Positions 35,801 to 44,709 of a stretch of 64,000 nt of DNA are shown here, piece after piece (position 1 is the stretch's first letter; each line of letters begins with the position of its first letter). Source of the DNA: Nansenia antarctica. Lineage: Eukaryota > Chordata > Actinopteri > Argentiniformes > Microstomatidae. The stretch spans positions 3,782,448 through 3,846,447 of the forward strand of contig OZ022347.1 in NCBI GenBank assembly GCA_963989245.1, in the 5' to 3' direction. The notes under the pieces were generated by a model. The model worked only from the letters and a program-made list of their open reading frames with translations. It made no database searches and was not told the origin of the DNA. A program made the translations under genes and the position numbers.

Positions 35801-38434
35801 GATATTAAATATTCTAAGAACACGTGGCTGAGACAAGGTACCCCAACATCACACTTGACAAAAAACACACGTATGCAAGCTGAGGTGATTGAAGGGGCTA
35901 CAACAAACACCACATACACACTTATGGGGGCAGCGACATTTCAAGCACATAGAAGCCACAGGACAATTACAGGCCACACAACATTAAGCACTTACAAACA
36001 GCAATACATTAAACAAAACAAAACATACAAAAAAAGGCATTATGGGGAGGCAGCACAGAGAGGGATTAATGAGGACAAGTATAGTTCTGTGTCAGCCAGG
36101 CTTTCATGTGTGTTGTGAAGGTGGAGTAAGTATGTATGTCTTTGAGTTGGTTGGGTAGTGAGTTCCAGTTTTCTATTGCTATCACTGAGAAGGATTGCTT
36201 ACTGAAGGTGCTTTTCCTGAATGGAACTATAAGGTCGCCACGAGAGGTGCTTCTGGTGGGCCGTAAGCTGTGGTCACGCTGGTTTATGAAAGAGTTAAGC
36301 GGGGGAGGAGCTTTGATATGCAGAATTTTATGGATGAGACAGATGTTTTTGTATTTGATGGTGTCTTCCCAGCTAAGGTATTTACATTTGTCTAGGATGG
36401 TACAGTAGTGTGTGCTGTTGGGCTTCTGGTCCATGACCTTAAGGGTCCGCTTGTATAGGGTGGCTAATGGCTTTAGGGAAGTGCTGTATGCATGGCCCCA
36501 GCTTGTCAAACAATATGTGAGGTGCGACATAATTGATGCGTCCATATATAGTCTGGCAGCACTCATGGTCAGTGAGCTTCTGATGTACCTGAAGTTTGCC
36601 AGGCCAAACTTCACCCTACCAGACACTTTCTTGATGTGCTCTTTGAAAGTCAGGTTTGAATCAATGATGATCCCTAAATATTTGAACGACGGATCCTTCA
36701 TGCAAAGGCTTAAACACCATTGTAATCGTGTCAGTTCTTGTAAATTAGCCTGCACCATAATTTTATAGCCTACATACTTTTTTAGATGAGATTTTAGATT
36801 AGATTCAGACAACGAAATGCAGTAAAAAGTGTGTCCGAAGAGGGATTCGAACCACAGTCTAAAAATGACGAATAAATACCACGGCAGCGGTCGATACCAC
36901 TAGGCCATTGTGGCGATATGACGGTTTGTAGCCTGCTGCTGATATCACCACAGTAGTAAATATTCATTTATTAAAATATGAACATATAACAATAACTGGG
37001 GCTAGTATGACCTACGCATTTAATCGGTCAGCAATTTCTTGCCAAACCATTTCCCTCGCCTTGTTAATTGCGGCAGTATTGCACTATTTTACATCTTATT
37101 TTTCCGTCTTCATAAAGATCAATAATTCGGAATGCTGCGCAAATGTAGGACCCCTGCAGAGTGGAGTATCTTCATTTCGACAGATCGACTCTTCGGGGCT
37201 CTTTATGTCTGCGTGCATGCGCCCATATCGAAGATTTGTAAGCCTGTGTTCTGTGAACACTCATAACACAAGCCTGATCCTCGTTCGAGGAATCACCTGA
37301 GGCTTGAATTCCAATCCCGAGTTGCCTGATCGCCTGATTTATTTCAATCGCCGATATACTGATCCACCTTTAGTGGAACGGCCCCCAGCATGACAGCTTC
37401 CCTCCACCTGTCAATAACAAAGACACATCTAACTTTATTCGAACGAGCTAGCTAGTCATGTAATCTGCAATCAAATCTCTCAACCATCCCCAAACTCCAC
37501 CCAACACCCTCCACCTGTTTTAAATTGGACAACGCTGTTAGCTACAAGACATTCACAAGAAGCATTCTAGGATAAGTTACCTGACCCAGCAAGCGGCTGA
37601 CACGGGGTACACTCAACCGCTTGGGTGGCCAAGTTTAACGTGTGGACAAAACACTATAACATGGTGATGTTATGTGGTTCTAGCTCGGTCTCTCTCACTG
37701 CAACGTCCATATTCCTCGCATTGTCCGAAACAAATATTGCGATTAATTTTTCATCTCACAGATTTGTATCGATAATTAACTGCATCGCGATGCATCGTTA
37801 CATTCCTACTAGCCAGCCAGACATATTTTGTGTGAACTAACACTAACTTGAATGGTCTTCCTCATCAGATGCCTGTGAGCTCACACTGGACCCAAACACA
37901 GCACACAGACGCCTCTCTCTGTCTGAGGAGAACAGAAAGGTGACATGTGGGGGAGAGAAGCAGCCGTATCCTGATCACCCAGAGAGGTTTGACTACCCGA
38001 ATCAGGTGCTGTGTAGAGAGGGTCTGACTGGCCGCTGTTACTGGGAGGTAGAGTGGAATAGGGATTACGCTGGTATAGGAGTGGCTTATAAAGGAATCAA
38101 CAGGAAGGTAATGTTTGATGACTCTAGGCTGGGACGCAATGACAAATCCTGGAGCCTGGAGCGCGTGAAAGAGCGTGAATGTAGTCATTACATGATCAGG
38201 AACAATGATATTACAATATGCCTACCTGCACCCTCCTCCAGCAGAGTAGGAGTGTATCTGGACTGGCCGGCCGGCACTCTGTCCTTCTACAGCGTCTCCT
38301 CTGACACACTGACCCTCCTGTTCACATTCACAACCACATTCACTGAACCCCTCTACCCAGGGTTTAGGGTGGAGGAAGGGGACTCTGTGTCCCTGTGCAG
38401 AGTAGAGAAGCCTATAGAAAAAAAAAAAGAATAA
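22384..38434 (+). CDS. NLR gene 2 (FISNA-NACHT-LRR-B30.2, NLRC3-like), complete
   Basis: Predicted cytosolic NOD-like receptor. Coding exons: 22445-22458, 22540-22644, 23282-23383, 23524-23634, 23930-24040, 24309-24369, 25420-25519, 25720-27484, 29872-30042, 31246-31419, 32452-32625, 33527-33700, 34143-34277, 34383-34426, 37869-38434. Every junction is GT-AG and the lengths sum to 3,807 nt, giving 1,268 residues plus stop. Domain order: basic leader, three Cys/Ser-rich repeats (about 40-148), shortened helical exon (about 169-202), FISNA (to about 290), NACHT with Walker A near 299 and Walker B near 370, winged-helix region, five LRR exons (790-1065), then PRY-SPRY (1081-1268). A paralogue of gene 1 in inverted orientation. 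Differs by an extra basic exon and an internal 36-codon deletion before FISNA. Ligand unknown. Confidence 0.9.
22540..22644 (+). CDS. NLR gene 2 exon 2 (basic Arg/Lys-rich leader)
   Basis: A 105-bp exon with acceptor atgtcccag and donor gtcaga, phase 2 on both sides. It encodes a strongly basic stretch (GLSSRKRRSHSRGHSPGKRR and more), which could act as a nuclear-localisation-like or RNA/lipid-binding segment; that is inference. Gene 1 has no equivalent because the two flanking GT tracts are fused there. Confidence 0.65.
22682..22757. repeat. (CA)n microsatellite in gene 2 intron 2
   Basis: A CA-rich tract, followed at about 22837-22966 by a TCCA/TCTG tetranucleotide repeat and at 23210-23241 by a GT tract, all between exons 2 and 3. 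Confidence 0.92.
22837..22966. repeat. (TCCA)n/(TCTG)n microsatellite
   Basis: A tetranucleotide repeat between exons 2 and 3 of gene 2. The open frames through it (HPSIHPS-type) are repeat artefacts. Confidence 0.92.
23282..23383 (+). CDS. NLR gene 2 exon 3 (N-terminal repeat a)
   Basis: A 102-bp exon, acceptor ttccag, donor gtaatatc, with core CSSSEPSCVSMERDQAMD. Counterpart of gene 1 exon 9918-10019. Confidence 0.85.
23524..23634 (+). CDS. NLR gene 2 exon 4 (N-terminal repeat b)
   Basis: A 111-bp exon, acceptor gttacag, donor gtaacatc, with core SAPSCVSMKSDWSMDRPIHF. Confidence 0.83.
23930..24040 (+). CDS. NLR gene 2 exon 5 (N-terminal repeat c)
   Basis: A 111-bp exon nearly identical to exon 4 and also in phase 2 on both sides. 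The preceding intron holds a (GT)n tract at 23844-23890. Confidence 0.83.
24309..24369 (+). CDS. NLR gene 2 exon 6 (linker)
   Basis: A 61-bp exon between tttccacag and gtgagt, ending GPDLSSVFE. Twin of gene 1 exon 7668-7728. Confidence 0.8.
24540..24920. repeat. Dispersed repeat in gene 2 intron 6
   Basis: Begins with cctttatttaaccaggtaag and is mirrored in gene 1 at about 7130-7500, so it was there before the duplication. Family not identified. Confidence 0.5.
25420..25519 (+). CDS. NLR gene 2 exon 7 (shortened helical exon)
   Basis: A 100-bp exon with acceptor cttcttcag and donor gtgaga. It keeps only LPEEDERQRVGARKEAG and LRAMNQMELTVTLE of the helical block. It is exactly 108 bp (36 codons) shorter than the gene 1 exon, so frame and phase are kept. 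The EQKGVDFFKEEL helix and the ALQITLH helix start are gone. Confidence 0.75.
25720..27484 (+). CDS. NLR gene 2 exon 8 (FISNA-NACHT)
   Basis: A 1,765-bp open exon. FISNA starts ELKLNHKSR-like after the junction, followed by Walker A GVAGIGKT (from 26010), Walker B VFVFDGLDE (from about 26227), WMTSRPAAA, and FVHLSVQEFFAALFVF. It ends VFRVSRTAK at GTGAGT. All NACHT signature residues are present and it is close to identical with gene 1. Confidence 0.95.
27953..29661. mobile_element. DNA-transposon-like element with 25-bp inverted ends, in NLR gene 2 intron
   Basis: The ends ccgtaaatcctctaatattgg and (inverse) ccgtaaatcctctaatagtgg face each other and are flanked by TA. The left end is also present in gene 1 (about 3838-3860), so the insertion predates the inverted duplication. 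No transposase remains. A second element (28426-29394) sits inside. The superfamily is a guess (TA target). Confidence 0.55.
28426..29394. mobile_element. Non-autonomous DNA element nested in the previous one
   Basis: Inverted ends agggggctgttccac and (inverse) ggggggtattccac. Internal sequence aaccatttccctcg...ttgttaattgc is shared with the element at 35061-37388, so both belong to one family. A LINE tail remnant lies at about 28795-28835. No target duplication is clear. Confidence 0.55.
29872..30042 (+). CDS. NLR gene 2 exon 9 (LRR1)
   Basis: A 171-bp exon with acceptor tatgaag and donor gtgagtag. It encodes LRKLDLSHNNLCGRVKLLSA, one codon shorter and clearly more diverged than the later LRR exons. 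No counterpart was found in gene 1. Confidence 0.88.
31246..31419 (+). CDS. NLR gene 2 exon 10 (LRR2)
   Basis: A 174-bp LRR exon with acceptor attcag and donor gtgagtag, core LRKLDLSNNNLQDSGVKLLS. Phase 2 on both sides. Confidence 0.92.
32452..32625 (+). CDS. NLR gene 2 exon 11 (LRR3)
   Basis: A 174-bp LRR exon with core LRELDLRNNNLQDSGVKLLS. Almost identical to LRR2 and LRR4, as are the bases flanking each exon, pointing to recent duplication or gene conversion. Confidence 0.92.
32918..33345. repeat. 21-bp C-rich minisatellite in NLR gene 2 intron
   Basis: About 20 units of the type cctccacccaccatccccag. It is open on both strands because 21 is divisible by three. It lies between LRR3 and LRR4. 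Confidence 0.93.
33527..33700 (+). CDS. NLR gene 2 exon 12 (LRR4)
   Basis: A 174-bp LRR exon with core LRKLDLGYNNLQDSGVKLLS. The intron before it contains a 21-bp C-rich minisatellite. Confidence 0.92.
34143..34277 (+). CDS. NLR gene 2 exon 13 (terminal degenerate LRR)
   Basis: A 135-bp exon between tactag and gtaaat. It encodes a partial LRR (CGLTVESRDTLASGINSNTS, LRDLDLEYNDPFYPAEVERL), the usual last LRR before the linker to B30.2. Confidence 0.85.
34383..34426 (+). CDS. NLR gene 2 exon 14 (linker to B30.2)
   Basis: A 44-bp exon between ttttacag and gtaagt, coding SEDHSGDSLTCRLRN. Its phase joins exons 13 and 15 exactly. Confidence 0.72.
35519..35585 (+). repeat. tRNA-like (SINE head-like) segment
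   Basis: Contains an A-box-like tggcgcagtggttaaggcag and a weak B-box-like gtgtgttcgagac at tRNA spacing. Probably a tRNA-derived SINE head or tRNA pseudogene; a functional tRNA is unlikely inside this nested transposon. Confidence 0.45.
36066..36812 (-). mobile_element. LINE fragment (reverse transcriptase C-terminal part)
   Basis: A 248-residue minus-strand frame with KYLGIIIDSNLTFKEHIKKV, YRIRSSL-like and AIENWNSLPNQLKDIHTYST, the segment downstream of the catalytic box of non-LTR elements. Its 3' region probably extends to about 35640. Located inside the nested DNA elements. Confidence 0.8.
36832..36908 (-). repeat. tRNA-like segment
   Basis: On the minus strand it reads tggcctagtggtatcgaccg (A-box-like) and ggttcgaatccc (perfect B-box core) about 40 bases apart. 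Likely tRNA-derived SINE head or pseudogene. Confidence 0.5.
37869..38434 (+). CDS. NLR gene 2 exon 15 (PRY-SPRY / B30.2)
   Basis: A 566-bp final exon after acceptor cctcatcag. PRY part: CELTLDPNTAHRRLSLSEEN. SPRY part: ERFDYPNQVLCREGLTGRCY, WEVEWNRDYAGIGVAYKGI, RVGVYLDWPAGTLSFYSVSS, LYPGFRVEEGDSVSLCRV. It ends in a lysine-rich tail encoded by an A-run and stops at TAA. B30.2 domains form ligand-binding pockets in fish NLRs and TRIM proteins; the ligand here is unknown. Confidence 0.95.
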
Positions 38435-38448
38435 AAAAAAAAAAGATC

Positions 38449-38605
38449 ACAATGACTGCCAATGGCCCCTGGCCTGAGCTAGATTACTCCTCCTGCTACG
38501 ACTGGTGGATTGATGATTCACTTGCTTAGTCAAATGTACTGATTGTAAGTCGCTTTGGAATAAGGCGTCTGCTAAATGCCAAAAATTGTAATTGTAAAAA
38601 TGTCT
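38449..38605 (+). mobile_element. LINE 3' end in the NLR gene 2 3' UTR
   Basis: Contains taagtcgctttggaataagg and cgtctgctaaatgcc, the same 3' end as the longer LINE fragment at 56215-56700. Confidence 0.7.
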
Positions 38606-38991
38606 ATAGAACAGTGAAACTCAATTGGTGGCCCCCAGTTGATGATTTTGAGTGGCCCCTTTTTGGGGTTGTAAAATTACTACCGTAAATAAGATAGAAA
38701 ATTATTGTAGAACACATTTTTTTTTTTCATGTTTTATTTTGTATTCTATATTTTCAAGATTGTTGTGATTCCACATTGGACACATACATTTTTACCGTCA
38801 GTTGCTTCAGAAATGAAACAATGATGATATTAGTTAGGAATCTTCATCATGTATGAGTGTAATTTTATCGTAAGAAGTTATTGATAAACAATGTTTTGGC
38901 CCTCATGTCATATTGTATTTCTATTGCACATCTTGTCTGTTTCTATGCAATACAAATGAAATGGGTCAAATGTAAAAACATCTCTTTCCAA

Positions 38992-38997
38992 AATAAA
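38992..38997 (+). promoter_or_regulatory. Candidate polyadenylation signal of NLR gene 2
   Basis: AATAAA about 560 bp after the stop codon. The 3' UTR upstream of it contains a LINE-derived segment (38449-38605). Confidence 0.45.
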
Positions 38998-39058
38998 GGC
39001 TTGATTTATTCGTACAAAGCTCCTGGTACATTATTAGATGGCAGAGAGGACAGTAACA

Positions 39059-39078
39059 CACACACGCACACGCACTCA

Positions 39079-39168
<90 letters not shown>
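39059..39168. repeat. (CA)n microsatellite
   Basis: Imperfect then perfect CA repeat. Positions 39170-39670 beyond it hold no gene. Confidence 0.95.
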
Positions 39169-39169
<1 letters not shown>

Positions 39170-39670
39170 AGAGGGCGAGCACGGCTGTGCAGGGTGTCAA
39201 ATCACATTTACGGATCGAGACAATGAAATTGTAGGTTTAAACGTATAAATTAACCGCTGAGATTTTAGGACTTCATTGACAATTAAGCTGATTTAACGGG
39301 CTTCCCGAAGGAGTTAGCGATGTGTTTTCGTATCTACACGTCGAGCCCAATCCAAGATTGACATTATCCGATGCAAACACCGTCACCGTGCACAGGTGAC
39401 CCATGTAAAGTCCATGTTCCTGTGAGCTAGAGGGATAAAGTTGGTACGGTTGGACTCAGTCTCTAGTCCACTGGGAAGCCAAATAGCGAAAGAACTACAA
39501 ACATGGCTGAGGACTACAAAAATGGCAGAGAACGACAAAGCTGGCGGATTTCTATTCCTCCCCCAAAAATATGGACCTCCCTCAATCTGACAAACCATTA
39601 GTCAGTCAGGGGTGGATGGTCAGACAGACCACCATGCAAGCTGCCCAAACTACTCTACTACTAATACTAC

Positions 39671-39903
39671 TTGGGACGACTGTGGCGCAGAGGTAGATCA
39701 CAAGCCGTCTAATGATCACAAGGTTGGCAGATCAGCGGTTCGCCGTCTAATGATCACAAGGTTGGCAGATCAGCGGTTCGCCGTCTAATGATCACAAGGT
39801 TGGCAGATCAGTGGTTCGCCGTCTAATGATCACAAGGTTGGCAGATCAGCGGTTCGCCGTCTAATGATCACAAGGTTGGCAGATCAGCGGTTCGCCGTCT
39901 AAT
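39671..39903 (+). mobile_element. tRNA-derived SINE, 5' part with tandemly amplified head
   Basis: Starts at an A-box-like tgtggcgcagaggtag and then has five complete 38-bp units (ccgtctaatgatcacaaggt, tggcagatca, gcggttcg) at 39705-39894 and a broken sixth. Each unit carries the beginning of a B box (cggttcg). The element continues after the LINE at 42308. Confidence 0.8.
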
Positions 39904-42308
39904 AGATAGATAGATAGACTTTATTTGTCATTGTTACAGTACAGGTACCAAACAACGAAATTTAGGAGGGGAGGCTCCCCTGGTGTTTAAGAAAGGAAAA
40001 AGAAACACATTTTGGAAAAAGCATAGATGCATAAAATCACAAGAAGATAAAGAGCTGGTTTACATCAATAGAGGCTATGTACACAATCCACTGTACTATA
40101 CTGCACAGATAGTCAACTAGGGTTGTCATATTGCACAAGAAAGTATTTTTTCACATTTTTTTAAAAGTGTCACAGTTTGCAGGCTTGAAAATGTACATGT
40201 TTGTGCCTCAGCACTAGCTGCCATACAATCCGTCCGGGCTGTCCTGGGCCCAGAACTTAGGCCTTTTCTGTGTTCAGGGCCTTGACGGCCCTGTGGTAGA
40301 AGCAGTTCTTCAGTCTGTTTGTCTTAGCGGCCGGGGTCCTGTACCTCCTGTTCGAGGGCAGCTTGACAAAGTGTTCGTGCCCAGGGTGGGTCGGGTCCTT
40401 GGAGATCTTGGAGGCCCTCCTGAGACAGCGTGTTTCGTACAGCTTCTCCAGAGAGGGGAGGGTGGCGCCGGTGATCCCCTGTGCTGTTCTCACGACTCTC
40501 TGTAGATCGTTTCTCTCCGCTGCCGTGCAGCTGTGGTACCAGTTGGAGATGCCGAAGGTGAGGATGCTCTCCACTGCGCCGTGGTAGAAGGCCACCAGCA
40601 TCTCCTGCTTGCTGTGTTGTTTCTTGAGGCATCTCAGGGTGTATAGCCGCTGTTGTGCCCTCTTGATGGTGCCTTTAGTGTTGTCCTTCCAGGCCAGGTC
40701 ATCCCGTATGATGTGTCCCAGGAAACGGAGGTTTGAGACCATCTCTACGCTCTCTCCGTCGATGAGCAGGGGCAGGATCTCGGACTTTTTCCTCCTGTAG
40801 TCTACGATGAGTTCCTGGGTCTTTGACTTGTTTAGCAGCAGGTTGTTTACCTTGCACAGCTTGCTCAATTGCTCTACCTCATCCCTGTACGCCGCCTCGT
40901 CCCCCCCCGAGATACATCCCACCACGGTGGTGTCGTCTGCAAACTTTACGATGTAGTTGCTGGGGTGGATGGGGGTGAAGTCGTGGGTGTAGAGGTTGTA
41001 GAGGATGGGGCTTAGCACGCAGCCCTGGGGTGACCCAGTGCTGAGGCTGAGGGCTGTGGAGGTGTGGGGGCCCACCCGCACCCTCTGGGGGCGGTCGGTC
41101 AGGAAGTCCTTGATCCACGCACATATAGAGTGTGATAGACCCAGGTCTAGTAGTTTGGTCACTAGCCTGTCTGGAAGGATGGTGTTAAAGGCGGAGCTGA
41201 TGTCCACGAAGAGCAGTCTCGCGTAGCTGTTTCCCCTCTCCAGGTGGGATAGAGTGGCGTGGAGAGTCGTCGCTATGGCGTCCTCTGTGGACCTGTGGGC
41301 TCTGTAGGCGAACTGGTATGGATCCAGGTTGGGCGGGAGGCGTGTGAGTATGTGGGCCCGGACTAGTTTCTCGAAGCACTTCATGATGATTGGTGTGAGT
41401 GCCACCGGGCGGTAGTCGTTTAGGCAGCTCACCGTGCTTTTCTTCGGGACTGGGATGATAGTTGAGGTTTTCAGGTGGCCTGGGACAGGGACTGGTTAAA
41501 GATGTTGGTGAAAACCCCGGCCAGCTGGTCGGCGCAGTCTCTCAGCACCCGTCCCAGGACGCCATCCGGCCCCGAGGCTTTCCTGGGGTCCACCGCCTTC
41601 AGTACGCGTCTCACCTCGTGCTCTGTGAGGGTGAGGCTGCTGAGAGCTGGAGAGAGTGGTGTCTGTGTTGTGGTTACCTCCGTTCGCCCCTCGTCGAACC
41701 GGGCGTAGAAGGTGTTCAGCTTTCCCGCCAGCAGGGGGTCGTCCTCTGCGGCTGTGAGCCTGTTGGCTCTGAAGTTTGTCATCTGCTGAACCCCCTGCCA
41801 CATCCGCCTGGAGTCGTTGCTCAGGAGGCATTCCTCAATCTTCTCTCTGTGCTCTGCCTTGGCCGCTTTGATGCCGCGCTTTAGGTTGGCCCTGGTGGAG
41901 CTGTACAGCGGTGTGCGCTTCCCTGCGAAGAAGGCGTTGTCCCTCTCATTTAACAGTTTTTGGACCTTCCCAGTCATCCATGGCTTCGTGTTGGGGTAGA
42001 CCCGGACCCGTTTGTCCACGGTGACTGAGTTGGTGCAGTTCACTATGTGGTTCAGAACCGACGACGTGTACTGTTCCAGGTCCTCATGCTCATATTCCTG
42101 CCATAGGGTGTCATTTAGGCAGATCTGCAGTGGAGCGGACCCTTCTGGCCAGGTTCTGACAGTCTTAGTGGTGGTGGGAGCACTTTTCCCCATTGTGGTG
42201 TATGCAGGAATCAGGAGGATTGACACATGGTCAGACATGCCTAGATGAGCTAGCGGACTAGCCTTGTAAGCACGTTTGATGTTGGTGTATACCTTATCCA
42301 GTGTTTTT
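39901..42308 (-). mobile_element. L2-type LINE, copy C (inserted into the SINE)
   Basis: The 3' tail is AGAT repeats at 39903-39918. Minus-strand ORF segments are 41432-40257 (RT, with FADDTTVV and SPQGCVLSPILYNLYTHDF) and 42308-41471 (end of the endonuclease, with GMSDHVSILLIPAY, and the linker). The two are separated by a 13-bp deletion near 41474 relative to copy A that shifts the frame. Longer than copy A but truncated within the endonuclease. Almost identical to copy A. Confidence 0.92.
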
Positions 42309-42540
42309 AATGATCACAAGGTTGGCAGATCAGCGGTTCGAGTCCCGGCTGGCCACATGTTAAAGTGTCCTTGGGCAAGACACTGAACCCCAAAATTGCT
42401 CCCAGTGAGTAGGCCAGCGCCTTGCATGGCAGCTTGCCGCCATTGGTGTGTGAATGTGTGTGTGAATGGGTGAATGAGAGGCCGTTGTAAAGCGCTTTGG
42501 AGCAGCAAAAAAGGCGCTATATAAGTGCTTGTCATCCTGG
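42308..42540 (+). mobile_element. tRNA-derived SINE, 3' part
   Basis: Continues the sixth head unit with a complete B box (ggttcgagtcccgg), then the SINE body gtgtccttgggcaagacact, and a 3' end aaagcgctttggagcag, ggcgctatataag. The 3' end resembles LINE 3' ends, as expected for a SINE that uses LINE machinery. Confidence 0.82.
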
Positions 42541-42754
42541 AGGATGGAGTTAGGTCCCAGATTCTGGAGATATGGGATCGCCACTGTCTGCAGAATCTCA
42601 TCCCGATATCTCACTGCATGTGACATCCCACAGCAGCGTGTGACCAGGTTGGTGACCAGCGTGAGGAGGAGGTGCCAGGCTGTTGAGGCTGCGTAAGGAT
42701 CTTCCACCCGCTACTGAGTCTCCTGACGGTGTATTAAATGAATAAAGTGTAACA

Positions 42755-42900
42755 TTTGAATGAATGAATGAATTAATGAATGGACTTTATTGTCATTGCT
42801 ACAGTACAGGTACCAAACAACGAAATTTAGGAGGGGTGGCTCCCCTGGTGTTAGGAAAGGGAAAAAAAAACACTTTAAAAAAAAAAAAAAAAAAAAAACG
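42755..42900 (-). mobile_element. L2-type LINE 3' end with (GAAT)n tail
   Basis: GAAT repeats, then gactttattgtcattgctac and ggtaccaaacaacgaaattt, the 3' end of the L2 copies, then a run of about 20 A. Positions 42901-43690 hold no gene. Confidence 0.72.
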
Positions 42901-43697
42901 AATATATCTGGTTTGTTCCTTGTTACTGATAGAGAGTTCAATTATCCAATCCACCAAACAACTCAAAGCGAGAGTGAATACCAACAGGAGAATACATTGT
43001 TTAGCATTGGCAGAGAATTTTGGCTAATTTTACTTGGGCACTACCCACATAATCAGTTATGCTGCCATCCCACAAATGCATGATCCTTACACGTTTGACA
43101 TCATTGTAAAGGTAAATGAACAGACTTTCCAACGATATAAAATACAATTCCAATTAGCATTGTAACAACAGAGAATTAATGGACCAAACACTGGAACACA
43201 TCCACACATTTTCGGGGGAAAAAAGTATGTAAATGTGTTTGTATATATATACATTATATATATACTACATACAGATCTATACCAACTAGAATTATACACA
43301 GATCTACCGCAATTAAATGTGATAGTTTAAGAAAGCAAGTGTATGAAACAGTTAGTTCGCCATAGGGATCTTTTCACGTTTGTCTGCGGTATTACTGCAG
43401 AACAGCAGGTGGCGGTGTTGCAATAGTGTTACAACGTTTCTGCACTGGTGCCAACACAAAACCACAATTTCTCTCATAACTCCTGCCACACTACCTGTCA
43501 GGTGTCTCTCCTCTGTGTATGGTTATGACAATGCTTCTAATGAGGTCAAACACACAATCCATTGGAGCACGCAACTCTCTCCTGTTCTGTGACCATAAAG
43601 GCCTTTGCTGATGACAGCTATGCTACAAGACACAACTCACTACAAATAAACTGTCTGTCTCTATGTCGTCTTTCAAGGGGCAATGGAACTGTCAATT

Positions 43698-43786
43698 ATC
43701 TGTATCATGCTAAACTGCATTTCGTTGTATAGTACTTCTACTCTGCGATGACAATAAAGTTGAATCTAATCTAATCTAATCTAATC
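43698..43786 (+). mobile_element. LINE 3' end with (TCTAA)n tail abutting the zinc-finger gene
   Basis: Plus-strand 3' end (ctgcatttcgttgta, gacaataaagttgaa) ending in TCTAA repeats that touch the last codons of the zinc-finger ORF on the opposite strand. Confidence 0.75.
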
Positions 43787-44709
43787 ATGATACTTTCTCT
43801 TGTGTGTCAACAAGTTGCTGGATGTAGCGAAACTATTCCCACACTGGGAGCAGATGTAAGGCCTCTCTCCTGTGTGTATTCTCTGATGGTCCTTCAGGTT
43901 TCCCATGTCAATGAAACCCTTCCCACATTGGGAGCAGTGGTGTGGCCTCTCTCCTGTGTGTATTCTCTGGTGTGCCTTTAGGGTTCCTGCCTGACCGAAA
44001 CTCTTCCCACACAGGGAGCAGTGGTATGGCTTCTCTCCTGTGTGTGTTCTCTGATGTTTATGTAGGTCTCCTATTTGAATGAAACTCTTCCCACACTGGG
44101 AGCAGCGGTGTGACTTCTCTCCTGTGTGTATTCTCTTATGGTACTTTAGGTCTCCTAGTCGAAAGAAACTCTTCTCACACTGGGAGCAGTGGTATGGCTT
44201 CTCTCCTGTGTGAATTCTCTGATGTTCATTTAGGCTTTCTAGTCGAGTGAAACTCTTCCCACACTGGGAGCAGTTGTGTGGCTTCTCTCCTGTGTGTATT
44301 ATTTGATGTCGCTTTAGGCTTCCTTGTTTACTGAAACTCTTCTCACACTGGGAGCAGTGGTGTGGCCTCTCTCCTGTGTGAATTTTCTGATGTCTCTTCA
44401 GGTTGCTCATCTTAAGAAAAGCTTTTCCACACTGAAGGCAAGGGTAGTTCTTCTCTCCCGTGTGAATTCTCTGATGTCTCTTTAAGTTTCCTTGTTTACT
44501 GAAAATCTTCTCACACTGGGAACAGTGGTATGGCCCCCTCTCCCCTGTGTGTATTTTCTGATGTGTCTTCAGGTGGTTCATCTTCAGAAAACCTTTTCCA
44601 CACTGAAGGCAAGGGTACTTCCGTCTTGAGCTCCTCTGTCTGTGTTGTTTATGGTTTCCTGATGTGGTGGAGCTGGGCTCGTTGTCCGAATCTGGGTTGG
44701 AGCTCTCTC
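43781..44709 (-). CDS. Zinc-finger gene, finger exon
   Basis: Ten C2H2 fingers from YPCLQCGKGFLKMNHLKTHQ to YICSQCGNSFATSSNLLTHK. All Cys and His ligands are visible, with the linker HTGEKP or HTGERP between fingers. The last frame codons are KYHD and TAG. Confidence 0.93.

Larger units (their letters stand above)
35061..37388. mobile_element. Non-autonomous DNA element nested in the hAT element
   Basis: Inverted ends ggccccgttccactaaa and (inverse) gggccgttccactaaa, same family as 28426-29394. It contains tRNA-like segments and a LINE fragment. No clear target duplication. Confidence 0.6.
34567..37808. mobile_element. hAT element in the last intron of NLR gene 2
   Basis: Terminal inverted repeats agggatgtaacgatgca (left) and aggaatgtaacgatgca (right, inverse), with an 8-bp target duplication CTAGCCAG (34559-34566 and 37809-37816). 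These are hAT hallmarks. No transposase ORF is seen. Most of its length is other elements inserted inside it. Confidence 0.85.

Noticed and set aside
36832..36908. Functional tRNA gene
   Set aside because: A good B box exists, but the cloverleaf could not be folded convincingly and the location inside nested transposons favours a SINE head or pseudogene.
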